Source: DYMC01 sp035406705
GTDB taxonomy: Bacteria; Verrucomicrobiota; Lentisphaeria; Victivallales; GWF2-50-93
Assembly (NCBI GenBank): GCA_964426675.1
Contig: CAYRRM010000016.1
Coordinates: 1-57,222, forward strand
Length of the DNA: 57,222 nucleotides
Direction of reading: 5' to 3'
Shown here: piece after piece, positions 16,870-26,005 of the stretch
Layout: every line of letters begins with the position of its first letter
Numbering within the stretch: position 1 is the stretch's first letter
Translations under genes and position numbers: made by a program
The notes under the pieces: generated by a model
Seen by the model: the letters and a program-made list of their open reading frames with translations, nothing else
Database searches by the model: none
What the model was told of the DNA's origin: nothing

Positions 16870-18669
16870 TTAATTGTGAAAAAACTCTTTTACATTTTCA
16901 TCAAATATTCTGAAAGAATCATTGATAAATGATGCATCTGTAATATCGATATCAGAATCTTTCAATATCTCAATAACATCTTTCGATGAACCAGCGGAAA
17001 TAAAATTTTTATATAGTCCTGGAGCATCACTATCTCCAGATATGATTTTATTTGCGAATTTCGCAGCAGCGGCAAATCCGGTTGCATATTTATACACATA
17101 AAAACCATAGTGAAAATGTGGAATTCTTGCCCATTCGAGTTCTATTAATTTATCACATATTACATTATTACCAAAATATTTTTGAATAAGTTTATAATAT
17201 TCATCGCAGAGGAGATCAGCTGTTAATGGTTCGCCATGTTCTCTCTTTTGATGAATTATAAGTTCAAATTCTGCAAACATTGTTTGACGAACAACCGTAG
17301 CCTTAAATTCATCAATGATATGATTCAGGAGAAATTTTTTCAAAGACTCGTTTTGCGAATTTCGCAATAAGTAGAAATGAAGTAATAATTCAGATGTGAT
17401 AGATGCGATTTCTGCAAGAAATATGCTGTAATCGGCGTAATGGTATTTTTGTGTTTTATTAGAGTAATAACTGTGAATCGAATGCCCAAGTTCATGAGCA
17501 AGAGTAAAGACGTCCTCCATGCGTCCATTAAAATTAAGAAGAATATACGGAGGGGAGTCATATGATCCTCCAGAATATGCACCGGATTTTTTCCCACGAT
17601 TTGGTAATACATCTATCCACTTTTCTGAAAAAGCCTTTTCAGCTACTTTAATATAATTTTCTCCGAGAGGGGAAAGTGATTCAAGGACTGTCTTTTTGGC
17701 ATCATTCCATGACCATTTTAAATCTTCACATTCGATGATGGGATGGTAAGTATCATAGATATGTAATTCATCAAGGTTGAGTTTTTCCTTTCTTAAACGA
17801 AAATACTCGTAAACTAAATTTAAATTTTCACTAACTGATTCTATTAGATTATAATAAAGGCTCTTCGGAATTTTATCATCAAATAAAGCTGCTTCAAGAG
17901 AGTCTTCAAAGTTTCTAACTTTCATTTCAAAGACATTTGCCTTTATTGTGCCATCGAGTATGCTTGCAAATGTATTTTTGAATTGTTCATATATTGAATA
18001 AAAATTTTCAAAAGCAGCTTTTCTGACATTTCTGTTCTGGTTTCTGAGGAAAAGTATGAAATTACTATGAGTTAGTTCTCTCTTCGTTCCGTTTTCATCC
18101 TGAATCTCAGGAAATTTTAAGTCAGAGTTGCTTATAATGTTGAATGTTTCATATGAACTTGACAAAGAATCTGATACGAGGCCAAGAATTTTTTCTTCGT
18201 TCTTGCTTAAGGTATGTTTTTTTTCTCTTATGAGATCTTTTATTGTTTTTTTATAAAATTTGAGTTCTGGATTTTCGGAATATTTGATTAAGGTTTCTTC
18301 GTCAATTTCGAGAATTTCCGGGTCAATCCACGAGATTTTTGCATCAATTTCTGCTGCTTTGGTGGATATTTTTCCACTCATTGCCAGATATTTATTATTA
18401 GAGCTATTTTCATCTGATTTATGTCTTGCGAAAGCGGATAAATTTTCGATTATTCTGCTTATGTTGTCCTCTAAGTCGAGGACCTTTGCGATATTTTGTG
18501 GACTGTTTTTTAATTTCCCCTTCAGTTTCTGTATTTCACTTATGTATTCATCGAGTTTTTTAAAATCTTCTTCCCAGGCTTTTTCTGTTTTATAGATGAG
18601 CGATAAATCCCATTTAAATTCTTCCGGGATATCATTTCTATGGATTGTGGCAAAATTTTCGTAATTCAT
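16870..18669 (-). CDS. pepF: Oligoendopeptidase F (M3 zinc peptidase)
   Basis: A cytosolic metallopeptidase that degrades short peptides. The active site HELGHSIHSYYS (HExxH) lies near residue 390 with the downstream Glu in FLAEIASITSELLLH. The N-terminal helices and 599 aa length match PepF/M3B. The start overlaps the rpe stop by 4 bp, so the two are coupled. Two perfect palindromes (17053 and 17354) lie inside, 301 bp apart and in two different codon frames. Confidence 0.94.
   Translation of the reverse strand: MNYENFATIHRNDIPEEFKWDLSLIYKTEKAWEEDFKKLDEYISEIQKLKGKLKNSPQNIAKVLDLEDNISRIIENLSAFARHKSDENSSNNKYLAMSGKISTKAAEIDAKISWIDPEILEIDEETLIKYSENPELKFYKKTIKDLIREKKHTLSKNEEKILGLVSDSLSSSYETFNIISNSDLKFPEIQDENGTKRELTHSNFILFLRNQNRNVRKAAFENFYSIYEQFKNTFASILDGTIKANVFEMKVRNFEDSLEAALFDDKIPKSLYYNLIESVSENLNLVYEYFRLRKEKLNLDELHIYDTYHPIIECEDLKWSWNDAKKTVLESLSPLGENYIKVAEKAFSEKWIDVLPNRGKKSGAYSGGSYDSPPYILLNFNGRMEDVFTLAHELGHSIHSYYSNKTQKYHYADYSIFLAEIASITSELLLHFYLLRNSQNESLKKFLLNHIIDEFKATVVRQTMFAEFELIIHQKREHGEPLTADLLCDEYYKLIQKYFGNNVICDKLIELEWARIPHFHYGFYVYKYATGFAAAAKFANKIISGDSDAPGLYKNFISAGSSKDVIEILKDSDIDITDASFINDSFRIFDENVKEFFHN
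17053..17065. repeat. Palindrome TGCGANNNTCGCA, site 7
   Basis: TGCGAATTTCGCA inside pepF; codes AKFA. Confidence 0.85.
17354..17366. repeat. Palindrome TGCGANNNTCGCA, site 8
   Basis: TGCGAATTTCGCA inside pepF; codes LRNSQ, a third codon frame. Confidence 0.85.
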
Positions 18670-19364
18670 ATAGAGTTATCTGCGTTTTGTCTGATTTTTT
18701 CAATTGCTTTAAAATATCCTTCACTGGATCTGAATATAGAAGTTCCTGCTACGAATACATTTGCTCCTGCAGAATAAGCGTTTTTCACAGTTTTTTCATC
18801 TATTCCTCCATCAACTTCAATATGCGTTTTAAGGTTGTATTTTGATATGTAATTTCTGAGGGTTTTTATTTTTTGTATCATATCATGCATAAATTTCTGC
18901 CCGCCAAAACCTGGTTCTACAGTCATAACAAGTACCATTGCGCATCGATGAATCCAGTGGAGAATCTCTTCTGGCATTGTAGCTGGACGAAGGCATATCC
19001 CGGCAGAGCAATTGTAGTTTTCAATCAAATTTAATACCTCATCAGGATTGTCATCTGATTCTATATGAAAAGTAATATGATCCGCCCCAGCATCAGCAAA
19101 AGCTTTGATATATTTTTGCGGATTTGTTATCATTAAGTGGACATCGAAAGGTAGTGATGAAATTTTGCGTATAGACTGAATAACTGGCGGCCCTATTGTG
19201 AGATTTGGTACAAAATGCCCATCCATCACATCGATGTGGATTATATCTGCGCCTGCTTTTTCAACACAGCGTATTTCGTCACCGAGATTTGCGAAATTCG
19301 CAGCCAATATTGATGGGGCAATCAAGATTTTATTATTATTATACAGGGACAACTTTTTTTTCAT
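18666..19364 (-). CDS. rpe: Ribulose-phosphate 3-epimerase
   Basis: Pentose-phosphate pathway TIM-barrel enzyme interconverting ribulose-5-P and xylulose-5-P. Signatures: IAPSILAANFANLGDEI, DIIHIDVMDGHFVPNLTIGP, FDVHLMI, MTVEPGFGGQKF and HIEVDGGID, which include the metal-binding His and Asp residues. 232 aa. It is first in the run rpe-pepF-nadE. The palindrome at 19290 falls on the codons of the conserved AANFAN. Confidence 0.96.
   Translation of the reverse strand: MKKKLSLYNNNKILIAPSILAANFANLGDEIRCVEKAGADIIHIDVMDGHFVPNLTIGPPVIQSIRKISSLPFDVHLMITNPQKYIKAFADAGADHITFHIESDDNPDEVLNLIENYNCSAGICLRPATMPEEILHWIHRCAMVLVMTVEPGFGGQKFMHDMIQKIKTLRNYISKYNLKTHIEVDGGIDEKTVKNAYSAGANVFVAGTSIFRSSEGYFKAIEKIRQNADNSI
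19290..19302. repeat. Palindrome TGCGANNNTCGCA, site 9
   Basis: TGCGAAATTCGCA inside rpe; codes ANFA of the conserved N-terminal motif. Confidence 0.85.
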
Positions 19365-19705
19365 ATTTTAATGTTTTTTAACTTTGTTAAAACAATCATA
19401 TATAAAATGTTTCTTCCATTGATCTTTTTTCAGGAATGCTTTTTAAAGTGGTGAATAATATATCCTTGTATTTAACATTCTTCAAACTCAGCTAAATCTT
19501 ACGGGCGAACTCACGATAGAAATTCAAATAATAAATTGTGCAGGCTCTAACATTATTAATTTTGCCTGGAATTAAGAAGTGTTTTTTGTATATATTTTGA
19601 TAGAAGATTTGATGAAAAAAAATGCTAATTTGCTAACAGCAAGAAAATATGTTAATTTCTATTTAACTGGATTAATTAGCATGTCTATCAAAGGATATAA
19701 GTAAG
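19365..19705. other. Upstream region of rpe, no gene
   Basis: 341 bases between the end of the VWA gene and the rpe start, therefore promoter region of the rpe-pepF-nadE run. AT-rich. I see no tRNA, no T-tailed hairpin and no promoter with both boxes good enough to call. Confidence 0.45.
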
Positions 19706-21868
19706 CTAAATATTGCCGGAAAGTTTCTTTAGTATCCATATGATTGTAAGAACTATCATAATTATTGAGATAGTCCATGTATTTGACCAAAGAGGATACG
19801 ACTTAATAAAGAATTCTTCTTCTGGTTGTGATATTAATTCATCTATGAGTTTTTTGTAGTCGTCTTGACTGGCGTAAATACCTTTTCCTATTTTTGTTAT
19901 TTCTTGCATTAATATTTTATTGGCAGGTTCTCCGATTTTATCTTCTCTTCCTGGTTTTATAAAAATTTCAGTATTTGCCAGTTCTCCGTTTTTCATACTC
20001 GTGATAGATATCTTAGATTTACCACTATTTTTAGCTATAAAACTCATAGAAACAGTTTGATTATTTGGTTCTTTAAGTAAGGGATATGTTTCATTTTTAT
20101 TATTATTTTCTAAACTTATATTTAGAAAAATTTTATCATCTTGCTGTAGGATTACTTTATTTGAGAATATGGCTTTTACTGTAACTTCATCTCCTACAGA
20201 TGGATTTTCTGGTTCATAGAATACTCTTATCTTATTATTTTTACCGAGGAATCTTTTATGTGCCATCCATCTTATTACCTGACTCCAGAATCTGTAATGA
20301 TATTTATCTTCTACAGCTTTTCTCCATTTCCAGATATGGTCTGTGCCCATAAATAGAACAATTCCGCTTCCAAAGTTTTTTTCTACTAAAAGGGGCATTT
20401 TTCCATTTTTGCTTTGCAGGTAAGGGTGGATTGCGAGTATTCTTGAACCAGGAGTATAATCTTCTACGGCCCAGTTCCAGGTAAAACCCGGTAGATTTTT
20501 CCATAACAATTTATTTACGGTTGCTGAGTTTTCGAGCATTGAGAGGTGGTGATCTGCGCCATATTTTGTTAATTCAAGGCTCACTTCAGTTTTACTTTGA
20601 ATACCTTTTGGGAAATCTTTTTTGCTTATTATAGGCATTAAGTCGTTTAATGGGGATTGTTCGAGACTGCTAAACTCTCCTTGTCTGCCTGGAATAAATA
20701 CAAGTCCTGAAGCATTTTCATATACATTGTTTTTAATATTTATAAGATCTTGTTTATTAAGTTGTTTTGTTCCAACATCTCCCAAAAATATTACATCGAA
20801 GTCAGATATTTCATCTTTATTTGGGAAATTTTTTCTGTAGTTTTTTCCTTCGGCTATACTTATCTTTGGGTGGAATAAGAGGAATTCTGCTAATACTCCT
20901 TCATCTCTTGATAAGGCGTTTTTGATGTATCTGTATTCCCATCTTGGCAGTGAGTCAACTAATAATACTTTTATTTTTTCATCTCTTGCATCTATTTCTA
21001 GTTCAAATTTATTATTGTCGTAATTTATTTCTCCCTCTTTTTTTTCAACAAATATTGATATTTTATTTTTACCTTTTTTATTTGCTTTCCAATGGAATTC
21101 AGACTTCTTCACTTCTCCTGGAGATAAGTCAAATTTCTGAATTAATGTTTTCTCTCCTGGAGGAGTGAAAGAAACTGAAGTTTCTACGGAAGAATCAAAG
21201 TTATTTTTGATAGAGAATGGTATTACTATTTGTTCGTCTACCATACAATAAGCAGGAAGTCTAACATCCATCAGTTCGAGATCGGGAAGAGGTTTTTCTG
21301 AACCAATGGATATTGTGTGAAGATTTGTTCCTGATAACATTAGTTTAGTTGCAGCGGTTATTGGTGATTCTCCGCCGGTGTGAAGTCCATCGCTTAACAA
21401 TATGATGTGGTTAAATTTTTTTTCTTGACATGATTTAAGGGCAGCACCTATATCTGAAATAGAGTTATCTGGCGGAAGAGAAAATTTTATGGTAGATAAT
21501 TTAAATTTTTTTTCTAGTTTTTTTAAACCATGTGAGTTTAGAATAGTTTCCATTGCATCTTTTCGTGTTAATACTTCATTATTGTTTTTTACATCTGGTG
21601 TTTCCATACTTTTTGAGTAATCGCAAAGGAGGGCAAGTTTAGGAATATTTTGGTTCTTTATTTTCAAGTTGATTTCAGGTTTGAAAAGTAAAAAGCAAAT
21701 AACAACAATGATGATAATGGAAAGAATATTTGCAATCAATAAAGAGAGTGGTTTTGTTCGAAAAACTTCCTTTTTATTCCGTATTATGATGCTGAGATAT
21801 ATGGCAAGTAGCAAGACAGTTATTAATGTGCTATTTAAATCAGGTGATATTTGTAGTGACCAGCTCAT
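19706..21868 (-). CDS. VWA-domain membrane protein with glutamine-amidotransferase-like domain
   Basis: Two N-terminal membrane helices, then a VWA domain with MIDAS motif DYSKS in ALLCDYSKSMETPD, an Ig-like beta region (IPFSIKNNFDSSVETSVSF), a class-I glutamine-amidotransferase-like domain (VLLVDSLPRWEYRYIKNAL, then VIFLGD and SGLVFIPG), another beta region and a C-terminal helix (WTISIIMIVLTIIWILKKL). This architecture recurs in Planctomycetes and Verrucomicrobia next to BatA. The frame is open to a TTG at 21922, but that start would overlap the upstream gene by 47 bp. The ATG at 21868, 7 bases after that gene's stop, gives a normal membrane N-terminus (MSWSLQISPDLN), so I chose it, though no SD is clear. 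Function unknown, probably a periplasmic or membrane complex with the BatA protein. Confidence 0.83.
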   Translation of the reverse strand: MSWSLQISPDLNSTLITVLLLAIYLSIIIRNKKEVFRTKPLSLLIANILSIIIIVVICFLLFKPEINLKIKNQNIPKLALLCDYSKSMETPDVKNNNEVLTRKDAMETILNSHGLKKLEKKFKLSTIKFSLPPDNSISDIGAALKSCQEKKFNHIILLSDGLHTGGESPITAATKLMLSGTNLHTISIGSEKPLPDLELMDVRLPAYCMVDEQIVIPFSIKNNFDSSVETSVSFTPPGEKTLIQKFDLSPGEVKKSEFHWKANKKGKNKISIFVEKKEGEINYDNNKFELEIDARDEKIKVLLVDSLPRWEYRYIKNALSRDEGVLAEFLLFHPKISIAEGKNYRKNFPNKDEISDFDVIFLGDVGTKQLNKQDLINIKNNVYENASGLVFIPGRQGEFSSLEQSPLNDLMPIISKKDFPKGIQSKTEVSLELTKYGADHHLSMLENSATVNKLLWKNLPGFTWNWAVEDYTPGSRILAIHPYLQSKNGKMPLLVEKNFGSGIVLFMGTDHIWKWRKAVEDKYHYRFWSQVIRWMAHKRFLGKNNKIRVFYEPENPSVGDEVTVKAIFSNKVILQQDDKIFLNISLENNNKNETYPLLKEPNNQTVSMSFIAKNSGKSKISITSMKNGELANTEIFIKPGREDKIGEPANKILMQEITKIGKGIYASQDDYKKLIDELISQPEEEFFIKSYPLWSNTWTISIIMIVLTIIWILKKLSGNI

Positions 21869-21875
21869 ATATTTT

Positions 21876-23819
21876 TCACGATTTATTCCCTGTTGAAAAT
21901 GAGAGACAAAGATACTGTTCAAGTATAAGTAATATTGAGGCGAGGACTAACAATTCTCTCCCTATTTCTTTCAAAGAGAGAGGACTTTTAGAGTTTAAGT
22001 TTGTTGTTAAGATTTTGCCGGGCAGAAGGTTTTTTAATTCATCATCTGAGAGAAAAACTCTTTCATATTCTGATTCAGGTGGATTAACTGCGAGAACTTC
22101 TTTTCCTCTATGATAAAATCCAGCATCTATAAAGGGTATTATGTTGATAGATTGACTAATATAGTGGAATTCTGAGGATTCTTTTTTATCAGCTAAATGG
22201 GCAACAATGTTTTTGAAAAGAGATTTTGAATCAGCGGCTTCAATGTACAAATTTTTTATAAGAATTGGAAAAATGGGATGCTCGATAAAGTTACTGTATT
22301 TTTTATTTAAAGGAGATGTAAATAAATATAGTTTCCCATTTGCAAATTGTTTAAAAATTAAAAGAGGCTTATTGTCAGTGAACTTTAATATTTCTATATA
22401 ATTACCTTTAATTTGAAAGCGTTTTGCGAAATTCGCAGAATTAAGTAACTCTGATATTTCTTCAGGAATAGGGGAACTGTTTGATATAAAATTTGCTGGA
22501 ATAAATGGCGTTTTTGGTGTTGAAATATCAGGTATGGAGAGAGTAAGTTCAGCAGGGATTTCAATATTTTTTTCTTCTTTTTCACCTGGGAAAAGAAGCA
22601 TTGTTTTGCCGGATTTCAGGAAATCTTCAAGTTCAGATATATTTTCATTTTGTGTTATTTCATAGATTAATAGATCGAAATTTTTTAAATTTTTCTTTGT
22701 TAGCTCATTATAGTTGAGGGATATTATTGATGAGGTGAGCTTATTGTCGTGATTATCAGCACTTATTGCAGTTATTATCGCATTTTTGAGGTAATCATCG
22801 GAGCAATATATCCCAACTGATGGAGGATTAAGTTCCCCAATAGAGAAAAAGAGTCTATTATCAAAAGGTATTTTATCATCTGGTATTTCGATTTTTATTC
22901 GATTTATTTTTTGATTTTCTGAAAGTTCAAGAGGTATTTTTAAAAAATTGATTTTTGATTTGATATTAAGGTTCAATGGTTTTTTCCCATCTTCGCTCTC
23001 AATTACCAGGGGAAAATTGTCTTGAAAAATGTTTTCAGATAGAATTTTTAAAGAAAGTTCAAATTTTCTACTATTTATCAGATCTCTTCTGAAGTAATCT
23101 TGCATGATGGATATATTCTGGGAGATTTCATCGGGCTCTCTTACGAGAAAAATGGATGCAGCCAATTTTTTGTCTGTAATTCTTGCGGATAATTCATTCC
23201 AGATATTTGAGTTGGGTGTCCAATCTGAGCGTTGTCCATCGGAAATAATCCATATTTGAAAAGAAGGGATTTTGTTTTCTTTTACATAATCAAGGATTTT
23301 TGAGAGCATTTCTGGAATTATGGATTTTGTATCTGTTTCTTTTGACTGCTCAGATTTTAGTAGGGCAGTTAGAGACTTTAATTCCTTTATTTCTTTGTCG
23401 GTACTATCTACCAATAAATAAGGGGGTTTTAATTTCATTTTTTGAAAATTTTCTGATAAATTGAGCAAAGATTTCTGTATGCGATTTAACCCTTCAGAAT
23501 CTCTTGCTGACATACTTGCAGAGCGGTCAATGGCGATGAAGATTTTGTCGGTGTTTCCCAGAAATGAGATTTTTGCTAATCCGCTGCTTATTGGTCTTGC
23601 AAATGCAATGGCTATTGCGCAAATCGCAAGTATTCTGCAAAGTAATATGAGGAGTTCTTTTATTCGTGCTATTCGTGTTGATTTTTTGAATGCTTTTGAT
23701 AAGAATATTGTTGCTGCCCAATAGACTGTTTGAAATCTCATTCTATTGAGAAAATGGATCAGGATAGGTATTGAAGCACAAAGAAGAAAAAAAAGCATTA
23801 AAGGTTCAAAGAAAAACAC
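21876..23819 (-). CDS. BatA-like membrane protein with VWA domain
   Basis: The N-terminal 80 residues match the BatA N-terminal domain (FFFEPLMLFFLLCASIPILIHFLNRM, then ELLILLCRILAICAIAIAFARP). A VWA domain follows with MIDAS residues in IAIDRSASMSARD. The rest is beta-rich with a C-terminal membrane helix (ELLVLASILLILEQYL). Such genes normally lie with a MoxR AAA+ ATPase and a DUF58 protein; neither is in the window. It precedes the other VWA gene by 7 bases. One perfect palindrome and one near-match (23616) lie inside. Confidence 0.85.
   Translation of the reverse strand: MFFFEPLMLFFLLCASIPILIHFLNRMRFQTVYWAATIFLSKAFKKSTRIARIKELLILLCRILAICAIAIAFARPISSGLAKISFLGNTDKIFIAIDRSASMSARDSEGLNRIQKSLLNLSENFQKMKLKPPYLLVDSTDKEIKELKSLTALLKSEQSKETDTKSIIPEMLSKILDYVKENKIPSFQIWIISDGQRSDWTPNSNIWNELSARITDKKLAASIFLVREPDEISQNISIMQDYFRRDLINSRKFELSLKILSENIFQDNFPLVIESEDGKKPLNLNIKSKINFLKIPLELSENQKINRIKIEIPDDKIPFDNRLFFSIGELNPPSVGIYCSDDYLKNAIITAISADNHDNKLTSSIISLNYNELTKKNLKNFDLLIYEITQNENISELEDFLKSGKTMLLFPGEKEEKNIEIPAELTLSIPDISTPKTPFIPANFISNSSPIPEEISELLNSANFAKRFQIKGNYIEILKFTDNKPLLIFKQFANGKLYLFTSPLNKKYSNFIEHPIFPILIKNLYIEAADSKSLFKNIVAHLADKKESSEFHYISQSINIIPFIDAGFYHRGKEVLAVNPPESEYERVFLSDDELKNLLPGKILTTNLNSKSPLSLKEIGRELLVLASILLILEQYLCLSFSTGNKS
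22425..22437. repeat. Palindrome TGCGANNNTCGCA, site 10
   Basis: TGCGAAATTCGCA inside the BatA-like gene; codes ANFA. Confidence 0.85.
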
Positions 23820-23866
23820 CTTATCTCACCTTATAATTGATTATTTTTTTATAAAGTGCAGTTTTT

Positions 23867-25990
23867 TCATGAGACAAAAAACTCTGCCCACAATCCATCT
23901 GGAGCGCCAAGTTCAAAACTCTTTTTTGCCGGGGAACTTACCCCTACAAATAATTTATACTTACCCTTGAGGATTACAGTATCTCCTTCTTCATTTACTG
24001 TTGAATAATGATTTTTTGTTACTTTCAATGAGATTGTTTTTTTCTCACGCGGTTTAAGCTTTATTTTTTCAAATCCTTTTAGTGCGAATATTGGATTTCT
24101 GAACGTTGTTTCTGGATATGAGATATATAGCTGAACAGTTTCATCTACCATTAATTCAGAGTGATTTTCAATATTAAAGGTAACTGTAAAACTAGAATTT
24201 TTTTTGATGTTCTGGTTTGATATTAAGAGATTTGATAGAGAAATTTTTGCATATGATAAACCGAATCCGAATGGATATAAGGGTTCAGCTTTTGAATATC
24301 TGTAAGTTCTATTTTCCATAGAATAATCTTCATATGGAGGTAAATCCTCAACTGATTTTGGAATGGTAAATGGAAGTTTACCAGAAGGGATACTGTCGCC
24401 AAATATAATATCGGCAACAGCGTTTCCTCCCTGTTCTCCCGGATAACCTGCGAATATAGCAGCATCAACAAGTTCTTCCGGGAAAATAACTGGAGAGCCT
24501 GCCATTAAAACGAATATTATTTTTGTATTTGGTGATTTTGTTCTCAATTCTTGCAAGAATTTAATTTGATTTTTCGGAAGATTCAGGTCTGGTCTATCCC
24601 CCATTGCTTGTGAAGCGATGGCATCGCCTTCTTCGCCTTCAATTGTAGAATCGATTCCGCCAACAAAAATCACTGCGTCTGAATCTTTAGCCTCACCAAT
24701 TCCCCAATTATGTGGATTTACCTGTTCCGCATTCAGGAGGCAAGCCTTTCTGTAATCGAGTTTTGTTGAGTTTGAGACTTTTCTTGCTATTCCTTCGAGG
24801 ACAGAAACAAAACAATCTGAAAGTCCGTAATAGTTTCCTGTTAATGCGTCAATATTTGTAGCATTTGGACCACAAACATAGATTTTATTTAAATCTTTCT
24901 TTAGTGGTAGTAGATTATTACTGTTTTTCAGGAGAATTATTGATTTTACTGCGCTCTTTCTAGCGAGAGAAATATGTTTTTTTGATCTTATCACAGATAT
25001 TGGAATTTTAGAATATGGATTTGATTCTTCTGGATCAAAGAGCCCAAGTTTGAATTTAGTTCTAAGTAGGTTAGATAGAGCATTATCTATGTTATCTTCA
25101 CTTACAAGTCCTTCTTTGTAAGCTAATAAGAGGAATTGCTCGAAAACACATCCACAATTTAAATCGCAGCCATTTTTTATAGCCATTGCTGCTGATTCGA
25201 TTCCATTTGCAGTTACTTTGTGATGTTCATGAAAGTCTCTTATTGCCCAACAATCGGATACCACATGTCCTTTGAATCCCCATTTTTCTCTGAGAATTTC
25301 AATTAATAATGTTTTACTGCCACAACAAGGTTCACCGTTTGTTCTATTGTATGCACCCATTACGGCTTCAACACCTTCATCTACTAGAGCCTTGAAAGCA
25401 GGTAAATAAGTTTCATAAAGGTCTTTCTGAGAAACGACAGCATTAAAAGAATGCCTTAGAGCTTCTGGTCCACTATGGACAGCATAATGTTTTGCACATG
25501 CAGCAGTTTTTAAGTATTTTTTGTTTTTTCCCTGAAGTCCTCGAACAAAAGCTTTTCCGAGTTCTGCAGTAAGAAAGGGGTCTTCTCCGTATGTTTCCTG
25601 TCCTCTTCCCCATCGCGGATCTCTAAATATATTTATATTTGGTGTCCAGAAGGTAAGCCCTCTATAGATGTCTCTTCGTCCTTTTTTCTGAGCGTCATGA
25701 AATTTAGCTCGAGCCTCATCGGATATTGCCTTAGCAATTTGTTCGATTAATTTTTTATCAAATGTAGCGGCGAGAGTGATAGCTTGAGGAAAAACTGTTG
25801 CCCTGCCTGCCCTTGCTACACCATGAAGGGCTTCATTCCACCAGCAATATTCTTGTATTCCAAGTCTTTCTATTGCAGGGCTATTATATGATAGCTGTGT
25901 TATTTTTTCTTCTGCTGTCATTCTTTTTAGGAGGTCAGATACCCTTGCTTCGATTGGTTTATCTGGATTTAGATAGATTTTTTCTTCCAT
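23867..25990 (-). CDS. Glycoside hydrolase family 3 (beta-glucosidase/xylosidase)
   Basis: A 707-aa GH3 enzyme. The N-terminal barrel has NEALHGVARAGRATVFPQAITLAATFD, the CAKHYAVHSGPE segment (165-176) and the nucleophile D246 in VVSDCWAIRDFHEHH. An alpha/beta sandwich domain (about 330-560) and a C-terminal fibronectin-III-like domain (about 600-690) follow. SDCW rather than SDW and the HEHH stretch resemble the xylosidase-like branch, but specificity cannot be read. No signal peptide is visible, so it probably acts in the cytosol on imported oligosaccharides. Confidence 0.92.
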   Translation of the reverse strand: MEEKIYLNPDKPIEARVSDLLKRMTAEEKITQLSYNSPAIERLGIQEYCWWNEALHGVARAGRATVFPQAITLAATFDKKLIEQIAKAISDEARAKFHDAQKKGRRDIYRGLTFWTPNINIFRDPRWGRGQETYGEDPFLTAELGKAFVRGLQGKNKKYLKTAACAKHYAVHSGPEALRHSFNAVVSQKDLYETYLPAFKALVDEGVEAVMGAYNRTNGEPCCGSKTLLIEILREKWGFKGHVVSDCWAIRDFHEHHKVTANGIESAAMAIKNGCDLNCGCVFEQFLLLAYKEGLVSEDNIDNALSNLLRTKFKLGLFDPEESNPYSKIPISVIRSKKHISLARKSAVKSIILLKNSNNLLPLKKDLNKIYVCGPNATNIDALTGNYYGLSDCFVSVLEGIARKVSNSTKLDYRKACLLNAEQVNPHNWGIGEAKDSDAVIFVGGIDSTIEGEEGDAIASQAMGDRPDLNLPKNQIKFLQELRTKSPNTKIIFVLMAGSPVIFPEELVDAAIFAGYPGEQGGNAVADIIFGDSIPSGKLPFTIPKSVEDLPPYEDYSMENRTYRYSKAEPLYPFGFGLSYAKISLSNLLISNQNIKKNSSFTVTFNIENHSELMVDETVQLYISYPETTFRNPIFALKGFEKIKLKPREKKTISLKVTKNHYSTVNEEGDTVILKGKYKLFVGVSSPAKKSFELGAPDGLWAEFFVS

Positions 25991-26005
25991 AAATTCTCCA
26001 TATTT

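Noticed and set aside
21869..21922. TTG start for the VWA gene
   Set aside because: It would overlap the BatA-like gene by 47 bp and add residues without a family match; the ATG at 21868 gives a normal membrane N-terminus.
24615..24627. GCGATGGCATCGC palindrome in the GH3 gene
   Set aside because: It has different arms and a different centre from the TGCGANNNTCGCA set, and is a single copy.
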